Below are positions 1-6,139 of a stretch of DNA of 11,580 nucleotides, piece by piece. The DNA is from Spirochaetaceae bacterium (GTDB taxonomy: Bacteria; Spirochaetota; Spirochaetia; Treponematales; Breznakiellaceae). The translations under genes were made by a program, and so were the position numbers. Numbering within the stretch: position 1 is the stretch's first letter; the number at the start of each line of letters is the position of its first letter. The DNA lies in assembly GCA_031275595.1 (NCBI GenBank), contig JAISOO010000111.1, positions 1 to 11,580 on the forward strand, given 5' to 3'. Below the pieces are notes generated by a model. That model did no database searches. It was not told the origin of the DNA and saw only the letters and a program-made list of their open reading frames with translations.

Positions 1-18
1 CAGTTTAAAAATTTAAAA

Positions 19-142
19 ATGAAAAGACGCCTCAAGAATATGTTGGGGGTCCTGGCGGCTGGAAAAACAGCGGCTCCCCCGGAGGGTCCCCCTCAGTTTT
101 TCCACTGCCACCCCACGCCACATTTTCCGGGCGTCTTTTCAT
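19..142. repeat. Long imperfect hairpin closed by a 13-bp inverted repeat
   Basis: The ends 19-31 (atgaaaagacgcc) and 130-142 are perfect reverse complements. Inside, 60-68 (tggaaaaac) pairs perfectly with 96-104, 54-56 with 107-109, and 46-50 with 110-114, so the whole stretch folds into one long rod with small bulges and a G/C-rich tip. There is no open reading frame. It is flanked on both sides by A-rich DNA. It could be a structured small RNA, a MITE-like repeat, or the end of a gene lying left of the window. I looked for the SRP RNA tip motif and did not find it, and it is short for 6S RNA. The structure is clear; its role is unknown. Confidence 0.55.
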
Positions 143-188
143 CCCTAAAAAAATGAGATTTGTTGCTAAAAAAGGGTGAAATATGGGA

Positions 189-259
189 AAAAATGGTCAA
201 ATTGTTGCCGGTAGCGCGGTACCGCTACCATAATGGAACAACACAATTTGACCATTTTT
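189..259. repeat. Nested inverted repeat (17-bp outer stem, 7-bp inner stem)
   Basis: Positions 189-205 (aaaaatggtcaaattgt) and 243-259 are perfect 17-bp reverse complements. Between them 210-216 (ggtagcg) pairs with 223-229. The outer arm starts with A5 and ends with T5, as in a bidirectional intrinsic terminator, but the stem is A/T-rich. It ends 6 bases before the -35 box of the predicted ppiC promoter. It may insulate ppiC from transcription entering from the left, act as a binding site, or be a small mobile repeat; the sequence does not decide between these. Confidence 0.6.
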
Positions 260-265
260 AGTTGG

Positions 266-294
266 TTGACTCCTTGTCTAATAAGCCCTAATAT
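266..294 (+). promoter_or_regulatory. Predicted sigma-70-type promoter of ppiC
   Basis: TTGACT (266-271) is followed by a 17-base spacer and TAATAT (289-294), matching 5 of 6 and 4 of 6 consensus bases. Transcription would start near 301, giving a leader of roughly 78 bases before the ppiC ATG. Confidence 0.5.
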
Positions 295-314
295 CATAGT
301 ATTATATAGTGCCT

Positions 315-340
315 GTCCATAACGCAGACAGATTATGGAC
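315..340 (+). promoter_or_regulatory. 8-bp stem-loop in the predicted ppiC leader
   Basis: 315-322 (gtccataa) and 333-340 (ttatggac) are perfect reverse complements around a 10-base loop. The hairpin lies between the predicted transcription start and the ribosome binding site at 361-370, so it would be transcribed. It could be an mRNA stabiliser or an operator; no regulator is identified. Confidence 0.35.
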
Positions 341-378
341 CGACTACCTTGAAATATCGTAAGGGGAGGATAAATCCG

Positions 379-657
379 ATGGAATGGCGCGCGAGCCATA
401 TTCTGGTTAAAGATAAAGTATTGGCGGACGATCTGTTAAAACGGATTAAACAGGGCGCCCAGTTTGAGTCCCTAGCGCGGGAATTTTCGACCTGCCCTTC
501 AAAATCTTCCGGGGGGGATCTGGGGTGGTTTGGTCCCGGTAAAATGGTGGCCCCCTTCGAAGCGGCGGTTAAACGGCTTTCCCCCGGATCCGTTGGTGAT
601 GTGGTGCAGACCCAATTTGGCTATCATGTTATCAAATGTACCGGCAGGAAAGAATAG
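379..657 (+). CDS. ppiC: Cytoplasmic parvulin-type peptidyl-prolyl cis-trans isomerase
   Basis: This is a 92-residue single-domain parvulin (rotamase family), essentially the size of E. coli PpiC. It would speed cis-trans isomerisation of proline peptide bonds during folding of cytoplasmic proteins. Recognisable family segments are ASHILVKDK near the N terminus, the central CPS-x-x-x-GGDLGWFG stretch, the MVAPFEAAV segment, and QTQFGYHVIK at the C terminus. There is no signal peptide or chaperone arm, unlike SurA or PrsA proteins, so the protein should stay in the cytoplasm. The ATG at 379 is chosen over an in-frame TTG at 349 because AGGGGAGGA (362-370) sits 8 bases upstream and homology begins right after it. 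It appears monocistronic: a predicted promoter lies at 266-294 and the next gene starts 216 bases later. A weak stem (aaacc/ggttt, about 668-682, followed by Ts) after the stop may be a poor terminator. Confidence 0.93.
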   Translation: MEWRASHILVKDKVLADDLLKRIKQGAQFESLAREFSTCPSKSSGGDLGWFGPGKMVAPFEAAVKRLSPGSVGDVVQTQFGYHVIKCTGRKE

Positions 658-873
658 CGCCAATTCTAAACCCCTGGTTTTTGTATTGTTATGAAAAAAG
701 TGGGTAAGTTCCAAATTAAGCCGGCCCCCTGTTTAACTTATTTGGTAAGCAAAATGTATCTTTCAAAATCATGGCGCTACCGGACAACAGGATTTTTGAA
801 ACAGCCTCAGGTAAATGTCCGGCATTATTGGTGTTAAAGGTGTTCCTGCCTGTAAAACCCAAAAAGGAATCCC

Positions 874-2136
874 ATGGCGATCAGGAAAAATGAGTATCAG
901 TCAATTATTCGCCTTGATCATGAATTAAATCAAATTCAGGATTTGGATCTCCTTTTGGAGCGTATTTTATTGGAAGCCCGCCGGGTAGTTCACGCGGATG
1001 CGGGTTCAATTTATGTCAAAGAATGGGTACATGAGGAAGGCAGGCATGTTGAAAAACTCGTTATTAAATATGCCCATAATGATACCCTGCAGAAAAAATT
1101 ACCCCCGGGAAACAAACTTATTTATTCAGTATTTTCCCTGAACATTGACAAACAGACCATTTCCGGCTATTGCGGCGCGACTCAGGCATTAGTTAATGTT
1201 CCGGATGTCTATCACATCCCCCATACTGCTCCCTATTTCTTCAACCCTTCCTATGATCTTATCGCCGACTATAAAACCATTTCGACCCTGGCAATCCCCC
1301 TCAAGACCGCCGAGGGTCGTCTTATGGGGGTAATCCAGATGATCAATGCCAAGGATAAGGCGGGAAATGTCATTCCCTTTTCCAAGGATGATGAATTTCT
1401 TATTACCCATTTTGCGGTCAATGCTACGGTGGTGTTACAGCGGGCCTATATGACCAGGACCATGATCCTCAGGGTGATTAAGATGTCGGAACTGCGGGAT
1501 CCTAAAGAAACCGGTACCCATGTAAACCGGGTAGCCGGTTACGCGGTGGAGATATACGATAAATGGGCGGCCCGCCAGCATATTTCAGAAACCGAGCGGG
1601 AACGTTTTCGGGATACCCTGAGGATGGCCGCCATGCTCCATGATGTAGGAAAAGTGGCTATTTCGGATGTCATCTTAAAAAAACCCGCCCGGTTCGTTCC
1701 TGAGGAATACCTTATCATACAGCATCATACCCTATACGGGGCGGCCCTGTTCGACGATCCCCAGTCCGAACTGGATATGGTGGCCCGGGATATTGCCCTT
1801 ACCCATCATGAAAATTGGGACGGGACCGGATATCCCGGCTGGATCGATCCGGTCACGGAACAACCGATTAAAACCGATGCCGATGGGAAACCCCTGGGGC
1901 GAAAAGGGGAAGAGATACCCCTTCCCGGCCGGATCGTTGCCATCGCGGACGTATATGACGCCCTCTGCTCCAAACGAATTTACAAGGAACCCTGGCCCGA
2001 GGAGCAGGTTTTAGAAGAGATCCGGCGCTTATCGGGATCAAAATTTGATCCCTTCCTGGTTGAGTGTTTTTTCGAGAGTCTGCATAACATCAAGCAGATC
2101 CAGGCGCTCTTCCCTGAGCAAGAGAAGCTTCCCTGA
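874..2136 (+). CDS. GAF and HD-GYP domain protein, probable cyclic-di-GMP phosphodiesterase
   Basis: The 420-residue protein has an N-terminal GAF-like sensor domain (about 15-190) and a C-terminal HD-GYP domain (about 200-405). HD-GYP enzymes hydrolyse cyclic-di-GMP to pGpG or GMP with a two- or three-metal centre. The signature residues are present: H216 in GTHVNRV, the HD pair and lysine in HDVGK (256-260), H284/H285, and HHENWDGTGYP (311-321). Activity is therefore expected. No transmembrane segment or signal peptide is visible, so it should be a soluble sensor-effector; the GAF ligand cannot be predicted. About 19 extra residues (324-342) separate GYP from the usual KGEEIP stretch. The ATG at 874 follows an AAAAAGGAA ribosome binding site at 860-868. 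A 7-bp inverted repeat (780-786/816-822) lies in the upstream spacer. Its last 47 bases overlap the 3' end of the opposing DUF188 gene. Confidence 0.93.
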   Translation: MAIRKNEYQSIIRLDHELNQIQDLDLLLERILLEARRVVHADAGSIYVKEWVHEEGRHVEKLVIKYAHNDTLQKKLPPGNKLIYSVFSLNIDKQTISGYCGATQALVNVPDVYHIPHTAPYFFNPSYDLIADYKTISTLAIPLKTAEGRLMGVIQMINAKDKAGNVIPFSKDDEFLITHFAVNATVVLQRAYMTRTMILRVIKMSELRDPKETGTHVNRVAGYAVEIYDKWAARQHISETERERFRDTLRMAAMLHDVGKVAISDVILKKPARFVPEEYLIIQHHTLYGAALFDDPQSELDMVARDIALTHHENWDGTGYPGWIDPVTEQPIKTDADGKPLGRKGEEIPLPGRIVAIADVYDALCSKRIYKEPWPEEQVLEEIRRLSGSKFDPFLVECFFESLHNIKQIQALFPEQEKLP

Positions 2137-2578
2137 TAAGCCGGGACAGGATCCGGTCGAAACTGTCGGCAAAGGTCTTGAGTTCCCGTTTTCCGTAGGA
2201 TCCGCCCCGGCCGCTGCCAAGGCCGTATTCCGCCATGCCTACCATAAAATCCTTGAGGGACAGACATTCCCCGATGTTTTCCCTGTCAAAGATCCTCCCC
2301 CGGTCATCTATGACGGTAATGGCCGCCTCCACGAGCCGGGCTGCCAGGGCAATATCCCGGGTGATGGCCAGATCCCCCGGTTCCGCCAGGGAGATGATCC
2401 GGCGGTCCGCAGAATCATCTTCAGGGGGACAGAGCGCCATCACCCCCCGGTCTCCGCCTATGCCCGGAATCAGCCGATTCGCGGCAAATACGGCCCGGAT
2501 ACCGGTTCGTGTGGACGCGCGCAGGATCGTTTCCCGAACCGGGACCGGGCAGGAATCGGCGTCTACCAGGATCTTCAC
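2090..2578 (-). CDS. DUF188 (YaiI/YqxD) family protein
   Basis: This 162-residue protein belongs to the UPF0178/DUF188 family, which has a PIN/NYN-like nuclease fold by family knowledge but no firmly established function. Visible family motifs are KILVDADSCP at the N terminus, GDLAITRDIALA (68-79), LSLKDFM (106-112), and the C-terminal region SYGKRELKTFADSFDRIL. The acidic residues in VDAD and TRD are those expected in a PIN-like active site. The GTG start at 2578 is chosen because homology begins exactly there. It also overlaps the manA stop as GTGA, a classic translational-coupling arrangement. A longer frame from an ATG at 2713 would only translate the manA 3' end out of frame. GGAAG about 10 bases upstream may serve as the ribosome binding site. 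The 3' end overlaps the convergent HD-GYP gene by 47 bases. Confidence 0.85.
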   Translation of the reverse strand: MKILVDADSCPVPVRETILRASTRTGIRAVFAANRLIPGIGGDRGVMALCPPEDDSADRRIISLAEPGDLAITRDIALAARLVEAAITVIDDRGRIFDRENIGECLSLKDFMVGMAEYGLGSGRGGSYGKRELKTFADSFDRILSRLIREASLAQGRAPGSA

Positions 2579-3834
2579 CGAAGGCAGGCTTCCGCCTGGG
2601 GGGGCATGGCGCCCACCCCGGCAGCGTAGAGGGTATAGGTTCCCGCAAGGGAGAGTCCTTTTGCGGCAATTCCCGCGGGGATAAAAACGCTTTCCCCCTT
2701 TTCCAGAGGCCATTTTTTCCCCTGGGTTTTTTCCCCTATAACAGCTTTTCCTCCGGTAGCTATAAAGATAAAAGGCCCTTCCCCGAAAAAATCCGTCTCT
2801 TGTCCCCGGCCCTCTCGGAAGGAAAGGGAAAATTCACTGCAGGGAACGGGATAGTTGAAAAAAGCGGCCTGGGGATCCGGAGGTTTTAATATTTCCGGGC
2901 AAAAGGGCGAAAAATTGAGGATATGTATCAATTCGTCAATATCCACGTGCTTGGGGGTGAGGCCTCCCCGAAGCACATTATCCGAATTGGCCATAAGTTC
3001 CACCCCAAAACCATGGACATAGGCGTGCAGGATCCCCGCGGGAAGATAGATCGCCTCTCCGGGGTTAAGGTGGATACAGTTAAGGTAGAGGGGGGCGATA
3101 AGCGCCGGGTCTCCGGGATAAAGCTCCGCAAAGGAGGCGGAAAGACGCCATTCCCCTTTGAATTCCGGGTGGGCTTTTTCCAAAACCGGCCGTTGAAGGA
3201 TCACCCCGGTTAATTCTTCGGTAACTTCCCGGGGGAAGTTAAAAAGAAGGCGGATAAAATACTTGAGCCCTCCGGGTTTATCCAGGGCGGAGTGCAGTTT
3301 ATCCAGGGCAGTTCCCAGGGAGCTTTGCGGCGGACAAAATTCTCCCAGGGCTTCAAGACGGCGCCGGATCTCGCCGGGAACGCGAAACCCGCACATGGCC
3401 TCAAAAGAACTTAAAGCGCAAAGAACCTCCGGTTTATGGTTAGCATCTTTGTAGTTTCGCTCGGGAGCGTTCAGGGCCAGTCCTTTCCGGTTTTCCCGGT
3501 CCCACCCTTCTTTTGCCTGTTCCAGGCTGGGATGGGCTTGAATGGAAAGGGGCTTGGCCGCGGCCAGGAGTTTGTACAAAAAGGGGAGGGTACCGAAGGT
3601 CCGGTTTACCCCTTCCCCCAGGTAATAAACGGGATCCCGGCTTATCAAGGCGGAGAGTAACAGATCCTCCCCTTGCAGCGATACCCGGGAAGGACCTTCA
3701 GGGTGTACTCCCATCCATAATTCAGCCCACGGTTCCCCCTGGGGGTTCGTATGGCCTAATAAACCGGGGATCCATTCAGGAGAACCCCAGCCATAGGGTT
3801 TTATCTGGTTTTTCAGTTTAAAAATCTGAAACAT
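2575..3834 (-). CDS. manA: Mannose-6-phosphate isomerase, type I
   Basis: The 419-residue enzyme interconverts mannose 6-phosphate and fructose 6-phosphate in the cytoplasm. It links mannose use to glycolysis and supplies mannose units for glycoconjugates. Type I family motifs are clear: KPYGWGS (12-18), PWAELWMG (35-42), QAHP (99-102), NHKPE (132-136), LPAGILHAY (264-272), and MANSDNVLRGGLTPKHVD (281-298). The zinc ligands expected from the family, Q99, H101, E136 and H270, are all present. The length is near the family norm. No Shine-Dalgarno sequence precedes the ATG at 3834. Instead a TTGTCC-17-TAAAAT promoter ends 6 bases before it, suggesting a leaderless transcript. zapA lies 66 bases upstream, so some read-through from the ribosomal operon is also possible. 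The stop overlaps the start of the DUF188 gene by 4 bases. Confidence 0.95.
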   Translation of the reverse strand: MFQIFKLKNQIKPYGWGSPEWIPGLLGHTNPQGEPWAELWMGVHPEGPSRVSLQGEDLLLSALISRDPVYYLGEGVNRTFGTLPFLYKLLAAAKPLSIQAHPSLEQAKEGWDRENRKGLALNAPERNYKDANHKPEVLCALSSFEAMCGFRVPGEIRRRLEALGEFCPPQSSLGTALDKLHSALDKPGGLKYFIRLLFNFPREVTEELTGVILQRPVLEKAHPEFKGEWRLSASFAELYPGDPALIAPLYLNCIHLNPGEAIYLPAGILHAYVHGFGVELMANSDNVLRGGLTPKHVDIDELIHILNFSPFCPEILKPPDPQAAFFNYPVPCSEFSLSFREGRGQETDFFGEGPFIFIATGGKAVIGEKTQGKKWPLEKGESVFIPAGIAAKGLSLAGTYTLYAAGVGAMPPQAEACLR

Positions 3835-3840
3835 ACCACA

Positions 3841-3869
3841 ATTTTACCCGGGCTTTACCAAAGGGACAA
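3841..3869 (-). promoter_or_regulatory. Predicted promoter for leaderless manA
   Basis: On the minus strand TTGTCC (3869-3864) is followed by a 17-base spacer and TAAAAT (3846-3841), matching 4 of 6 and 5 of 6 consensus bases. Only 6 bases separate the -10 box from the manA ATG, so the predicted start of transcription falls on or next to the A of ATG. The -35 box also forms one arm of a 6-bp inverted repeat (3864-3869/3884-3889). Confidence 0.45.
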
Positions 3870-3900
3870 GCGGGAAGAAGGGTTTGTCCGGCGGCTATGG

Positions 3901-4200
3901 TTATCCTTTATCTTCCAGGACCTTATCCACCCGGACAATCATATCTAAGAGGAGTTTCTCCGCTTCCCGGGAATCGCTCTGGTCCAGCTCATTTTTTTGT
4001 TTTTTTTGCAGTTCGTCACAAAGCAAAAAGCCGGTGATAATGGCTATTTTAAGAGGATCCTCAAGACCGATTTTTTTTTGGGTGTTTTCCACAGCGGAAC
4101 GAAAATAAGCTAAAAGATTTTCAAGGTAAACGGAGTCTTCGTTTGCGGAAATTGAAAAAGATGTCCCCAGTATATCAATACGGAGGTCACTTTGCGGCAT
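3901..4200 (-). CDS. zapA: ZapA-family cell division protein
   Basis: This 99-residue protein matches the ZapA family, small proteins that bind and bundle FtsZ filaments at the septal Z-ring. The N-terminal globular part shows IDILGTSFSISA (8-19) and YLENLLAYFRSAVE (25-38), followed by DPLKIAIITGFLLCDEL (48-64). A charged helix (about 65-99) fits the family's C-terminal coiled coil. The ATG at 4200 has TAGGGG just upstream, overlapping the stop codon of the preceding gene, which ends 8 bases away; the two are surely co-transcribed and probably co-translated. The operon begins with infC, rpmI and rplT, so expression should follow ribosome synthesis. The call rests on sequence pattern; FtsZ binding is inferred from the family. 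Confidence 0.82.
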   Translation of the reverse strand: MPQSDLRIDILGTSFSISANEDSVYLENLLAYFRSAVENTQKKIGLEDPLKIAIITGFLLCDELQKKQKNELDQSDSREAEKLLLDMIVRVDKVLEDKG

Positions 4201-4208
4201 AGGAACCC

Positions 4209-4745
4209 CTAAAAAATATCCAACTCCGCGGTATTGGGAGGAGGGGCGTCAGCGGTTTCTCCTGCCCCTGGTTCTGAGCTGTCCGCCTCCGGCTCAAACA
4301 AGCCCTTGTCGGGCTCAGCCGCCGTTAAAAAAGGCTCATCATCCGGTGGTTCCGAAAGATACCCGTCATCGGGAGAATTATCTTTCAAAGTCATTTCACC
4401 GCTTTCCGGCTCCGCCGGAGCCTTTAAATCCCGGCCGGAATCATCGCTTTTACCGGTTTCCGTTTTCTCAGGCGGTATTCCCCCCCCGTTTGAGGTGGGG
4501 AAAAGACTCTTCTCTACGGCATCCTCAAACTGGTTGAGCCGATTGAGGGCGGAAATAATTCCTTCCTCAATACGGCTCTGATCTTCTTTGAAACGCTGAA
4601 TTAACACCTCAAGCTCATCAACCCGCCGCTGATAGGTATCCAATTTTTCCTTCAGAAGTGTATTTTCACCGGTTACCTGGCTGACAAAGTCGAGGGCCTT
4701 GGCAACCTTAGTTTCCAACAATTTGACCTGCTCAAGGGTTACCAT
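4209..4745 (-). CDS. Coiled-coil protein with long acidic tail, neighbour of ZapA
   Basis: I do not recognise a firm family. The 178-residue protein has two parts. Residues 1-80 show heptad-like spacing of Leu, Val and Ile among charged residues (VKLLETKVAKALDFVSQV, LLKEKLDTYQRRVDELEVLI), predicting a coiled coil that recalls ZapB-like division proteins. Residues 84-178 are a low-complexity tail rich in Glu, Asp, Pro, Ser and Gly, surely disordered and strongly acidic, ending in AELDIF. No signal peptide or membrane segment is visible. Three bases separate the rplT stop from its ATG, and zapA starts 8 bases after its stop. The position argues for a role in division together with ZapA, but that is inference. 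The ribosome binding site (GGGGGC) lies in the last codons of rplT. Confidence 0.75.
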   Translation of the reverse strand: MVTLEQVKLLETKVAKALDFVSQVTGENTLLKEKLDTYQRRVDELEVLIQRFKEDQSRIEEGIISALNRLNQFEDAVEKSLFPTSNGGGIPPEKTETGKSDDSGRDLKAPAEPESGEMTLKDNSPDDGYLSEPPDDEPFLTAAEPDKGLFEPEADSSEPGAGETADAPPPNTAELDIF

Positions 4746-4748
4746 GGA

Positions 4749-5108
4749 TTATGCCCCCAATGCTGTTTTTGCCTGGGCTACCACCGCTTTAAAAGCGCCT
4801 GAATCTTCCACCGCCAGAGCCGCCAGGGTTTTCCGGTTTATGGTTACCCCCGCTTTATTAAGGCCGTCCACCAACCGGGAATAGGAGAGTCCCTCCGCCC
4901 GGCAGGCCGCGTTTATCCGGATAATCCAAAGCCGACGGAAATCACCTTTCCGGTCTTTCCGATCCCGGTAGGCATAGAAAAGGGCTTTAGCAACCGCGTC
5001 TTTGGCAGTTTTATAATTGGAATGCCGCCGGCCCCAATACCCTTTTGCCAGTTTAAGTATCTTTTTCCGATGGTTCTTTCTTTTAGAACCGTCTACCGCT
5101 CTTGACAT
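4749..5108 (-). CDS. rplT: 50S ribosomal protein L20
   Basis: The 119-residue basic protein is L20, an early-assembly 23S rRNA-binding protein of the large subunit. The hallmark N terminus ([20 protein letters not shown]), the GYWGRR segment and [11 protein letters not shown] are all present, and the length is typical. The ATG at 5108 is preceded by AGGAG. It lies 12 bases after rpmI, in the conserved infC-rpmI-rplT order. L20 represses this operon in some bacteria; I see no obvious L20 leader structure in the short region upstream of infC. Confidence 0.98.
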   Translation of the reverse strand: MSRAVDGSKRKNHRKKILKLAKGYWGRRHSNYKTAKDAVAKALFYAYRDRKDRKGDFRRLWIIRINAACRAEGLSYSRLVDGLNKAGVTINRKTLAALAVEDSGAFKAVVAQAKTALGA

Positions 5109-5120
5109 AACAAAACACTC

Positions 5121-5321
5121 CTATCCGTAGGGTAATAATTTCTTTTTGATCACCGGCACAGTGTCGCCGGACAAGATACCGGCATGGCGGAGATTCCGTT
5201 TCCGCTTACTTGATTTTTTGGTAAGAATGTGGCGAAGGTTTTGCTTTTTGTATTTTACCTTGCCTGTTCCCGTAAAGGAATAGCGCTTCGCGGCGCTTTT
5301 TTTTGTCTTCATTTTCGGCAT
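5121..5321 (-). CDS. rpmI: 50S ribosomal protein L35
   Basis: The 66-residue, very basic protein is L35 of the large ribosomal subunit. The family start [13 protein letters not shown] and the segments [18 protein letters not shown] and LLPYG are intact. It sits between infC (10-base gap) and rplT (12-base gap). GAGGGTGG upstream of the ATG at 5321 is a reasonable ribosome binding site. Confidence 0.97.
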   Translation of the reverse strand: MPKMKTKKSAAKRYSFTGTGKVKYKKQNLRHILTKKSSKRKRNLRHAGILSGDTVPVIKKKLLPYG

Positions 5322-5331
5322 ATGCCACCCT

Positions 5332-5850
5332 CTATTTCTTAGACTTGGGACTTAAAACCATGGACATGAACCGGCCTTCCATGGCCGGGGCCTTATCCAT
5401 GACATAATCCCCCTCAAGACGTTGTAAAACATCCTTAAGAACATCCAATCCCAGTTCGGTATGGGCGAGTTCCCGCCCGCGAAAACGAACCGTTACTTTA
5501 ACCTTATTGCCATCGGCAAGAAATTCCCGGACATGCTTTGATTTAAAATCCATATCATGTTCGTCGATCTTGGGCTGCATACGGATTTCTTTCAGCTTCA
5601 AAAGCTTTTGTTTCTTTTTTGAATCCCGGATTTTCTTTTCATTTTCGAATTTGAATTTGCCATAATCCAAAATTTTGACCACCGGCGGAACCGCCTGAGG
5701 GGCTACTTCCACGAGGTCAAGACCCTGTTCCCTGGCTATTTCGAGCGCTTCGGTGGTGGGCAGAATCCCCTGGGGGCCTCCCTCGTCCCGAATAAGGCGA
5801 ACCTCCCGCACCCGAATCTGTTCATTAATTCGTAAATCCTTATCTGCCAA
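5332..5850 (-). CDS. infC: Translation initiation factor IF-3
   Basis: The 172-residue protein is IF-3. It binds the 30S subunit, prevents premature 50S joining, and favours initiation at canonical start codons with tRNA-fMet. The N-terminal domain ([32 protein letters not shown]), the lysine-rich linker helix (about 66-85), and the C-terminal domain ([24 protein letters not shown]) are all visible. The start is TTG at 5850, with AGGAGG only 4 bases upstream. An in-frame TGA lies four codons upstream of it, so no earlier start is possible, and no in-frame ATG fits the family N terminus. Use of a non-ATG start fits the known autoregulation of infC, in which IF-3 discriminates against its own weak start codon. 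It is the first gene of the leftward operon. Confidence 0.97.
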   Translation of the reverse strand: MADKDLRINEQIRVREVRLIRDEGGPQGILPTTEALEIAREQGLDLVEVAPQAVPPVVKILDYGKFKFENEKKIRDSKKKQKLLKLKEIRMQPKIDEHDMDFKSKHVREFLADGNKVKVTVRFRGRELAHTELGLDVLKDVLQRLEGDYVMDKAPAMEGRFMSMVLSPKSKK

Positions 5851-5905
5851 CTGGCCTCCTCATAAATTTCCGGCACAAAGGGGATATATACCGGCAATTT
5901 TACCC

Positions 5906-5934
5906 AGTATAACAAAAATAAAGCGGAATGTCCA
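5906..5934 (-). promoter_or_regulatory. Predicted promoter of the infC operon
   Basis: On the minus strand TGGACA (5934-5929) is followed by a 17-base spacer and TATACT (5911-5906); each box matches 5 of 6 consensus bases. Transcription would start near 5899, giving a leader of about 50 bases ahead of the infC TTG. Confidence 0.55.
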
Positions 5935-6102
5935 GTCATTTTGAGTCCTCTTGTCAACGGTGCGCGGTGCCAGTAATATCCTCTTTCAGCCGGCGGTGTG
6001 AAGGGCCGATTGGAAGGCGGGGTTCCATGCCCAGGCACGTTCGCTTGTCAGCTTGCCTCGGTTAAATATATGTGTCTATCCCTGGGTTTGGAACAGTTTC
6101 CA

Positions 6103-6131
6103 TTGACAAAAACATTTTTTGGGGATATATC
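6103..6131 (+). promoter_or_regulatory. Predicted promoter for leaderless thpR
   Basis: A perfect TTGACA (6103-6108) is followed by a 17-base spacer and TATATC (6126-6131, 4 of 6). The ATG of thpR begins 8 bases after the -10 box, so the transcript would have no leader or only one to three bases. Confidence 0.5.
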
Positions 6132-6139
6132 GATACTTT

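Noticed and set aside
19..142. SRP RNA, 6S RNA or tmRNA
   Set aside because: The conserved SRP tip motif is absent, the length is short for 6S RNA, and there is no tRNA-like end or tag frame.
2235..2684. Several long plus-strand frames opposite manA and DUF188 (for example 149 and 194 codons)
   Set aside because: Low-complexity Arg/Pro/Ser-rich translations in GC-rich DNA opposite well-supported genes; shadows.
2579..2713. N-terminal extension of the DUF188 protein to an ATG at 2713
   Set aside because: The 45 extra residues are out-of-frame manA sequence with no homology; the GTGA junction at 2578-2575 is a better start.
4715..4726. Match between caatttgacc in the coiled-coil gene and the arm of the inverted repeat at 243-259
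   Set aside because: A match of about 10 bases inside a coding region; likely chance.
5840..5863. The 7-codon ATG frame over the infC start as a real leader peptide
   Set aside because: It has only a weak ribosome binding site of its own and no attenuation structure; kept only as a remark under the infC start finding.
5736..6038. A 100-codon minus-strand frame overlapping the infC start and promoter
   Set aside because: It overlaps infC in another frame and spans the predicted promoter; no family similarity or ribosome binding site seen.
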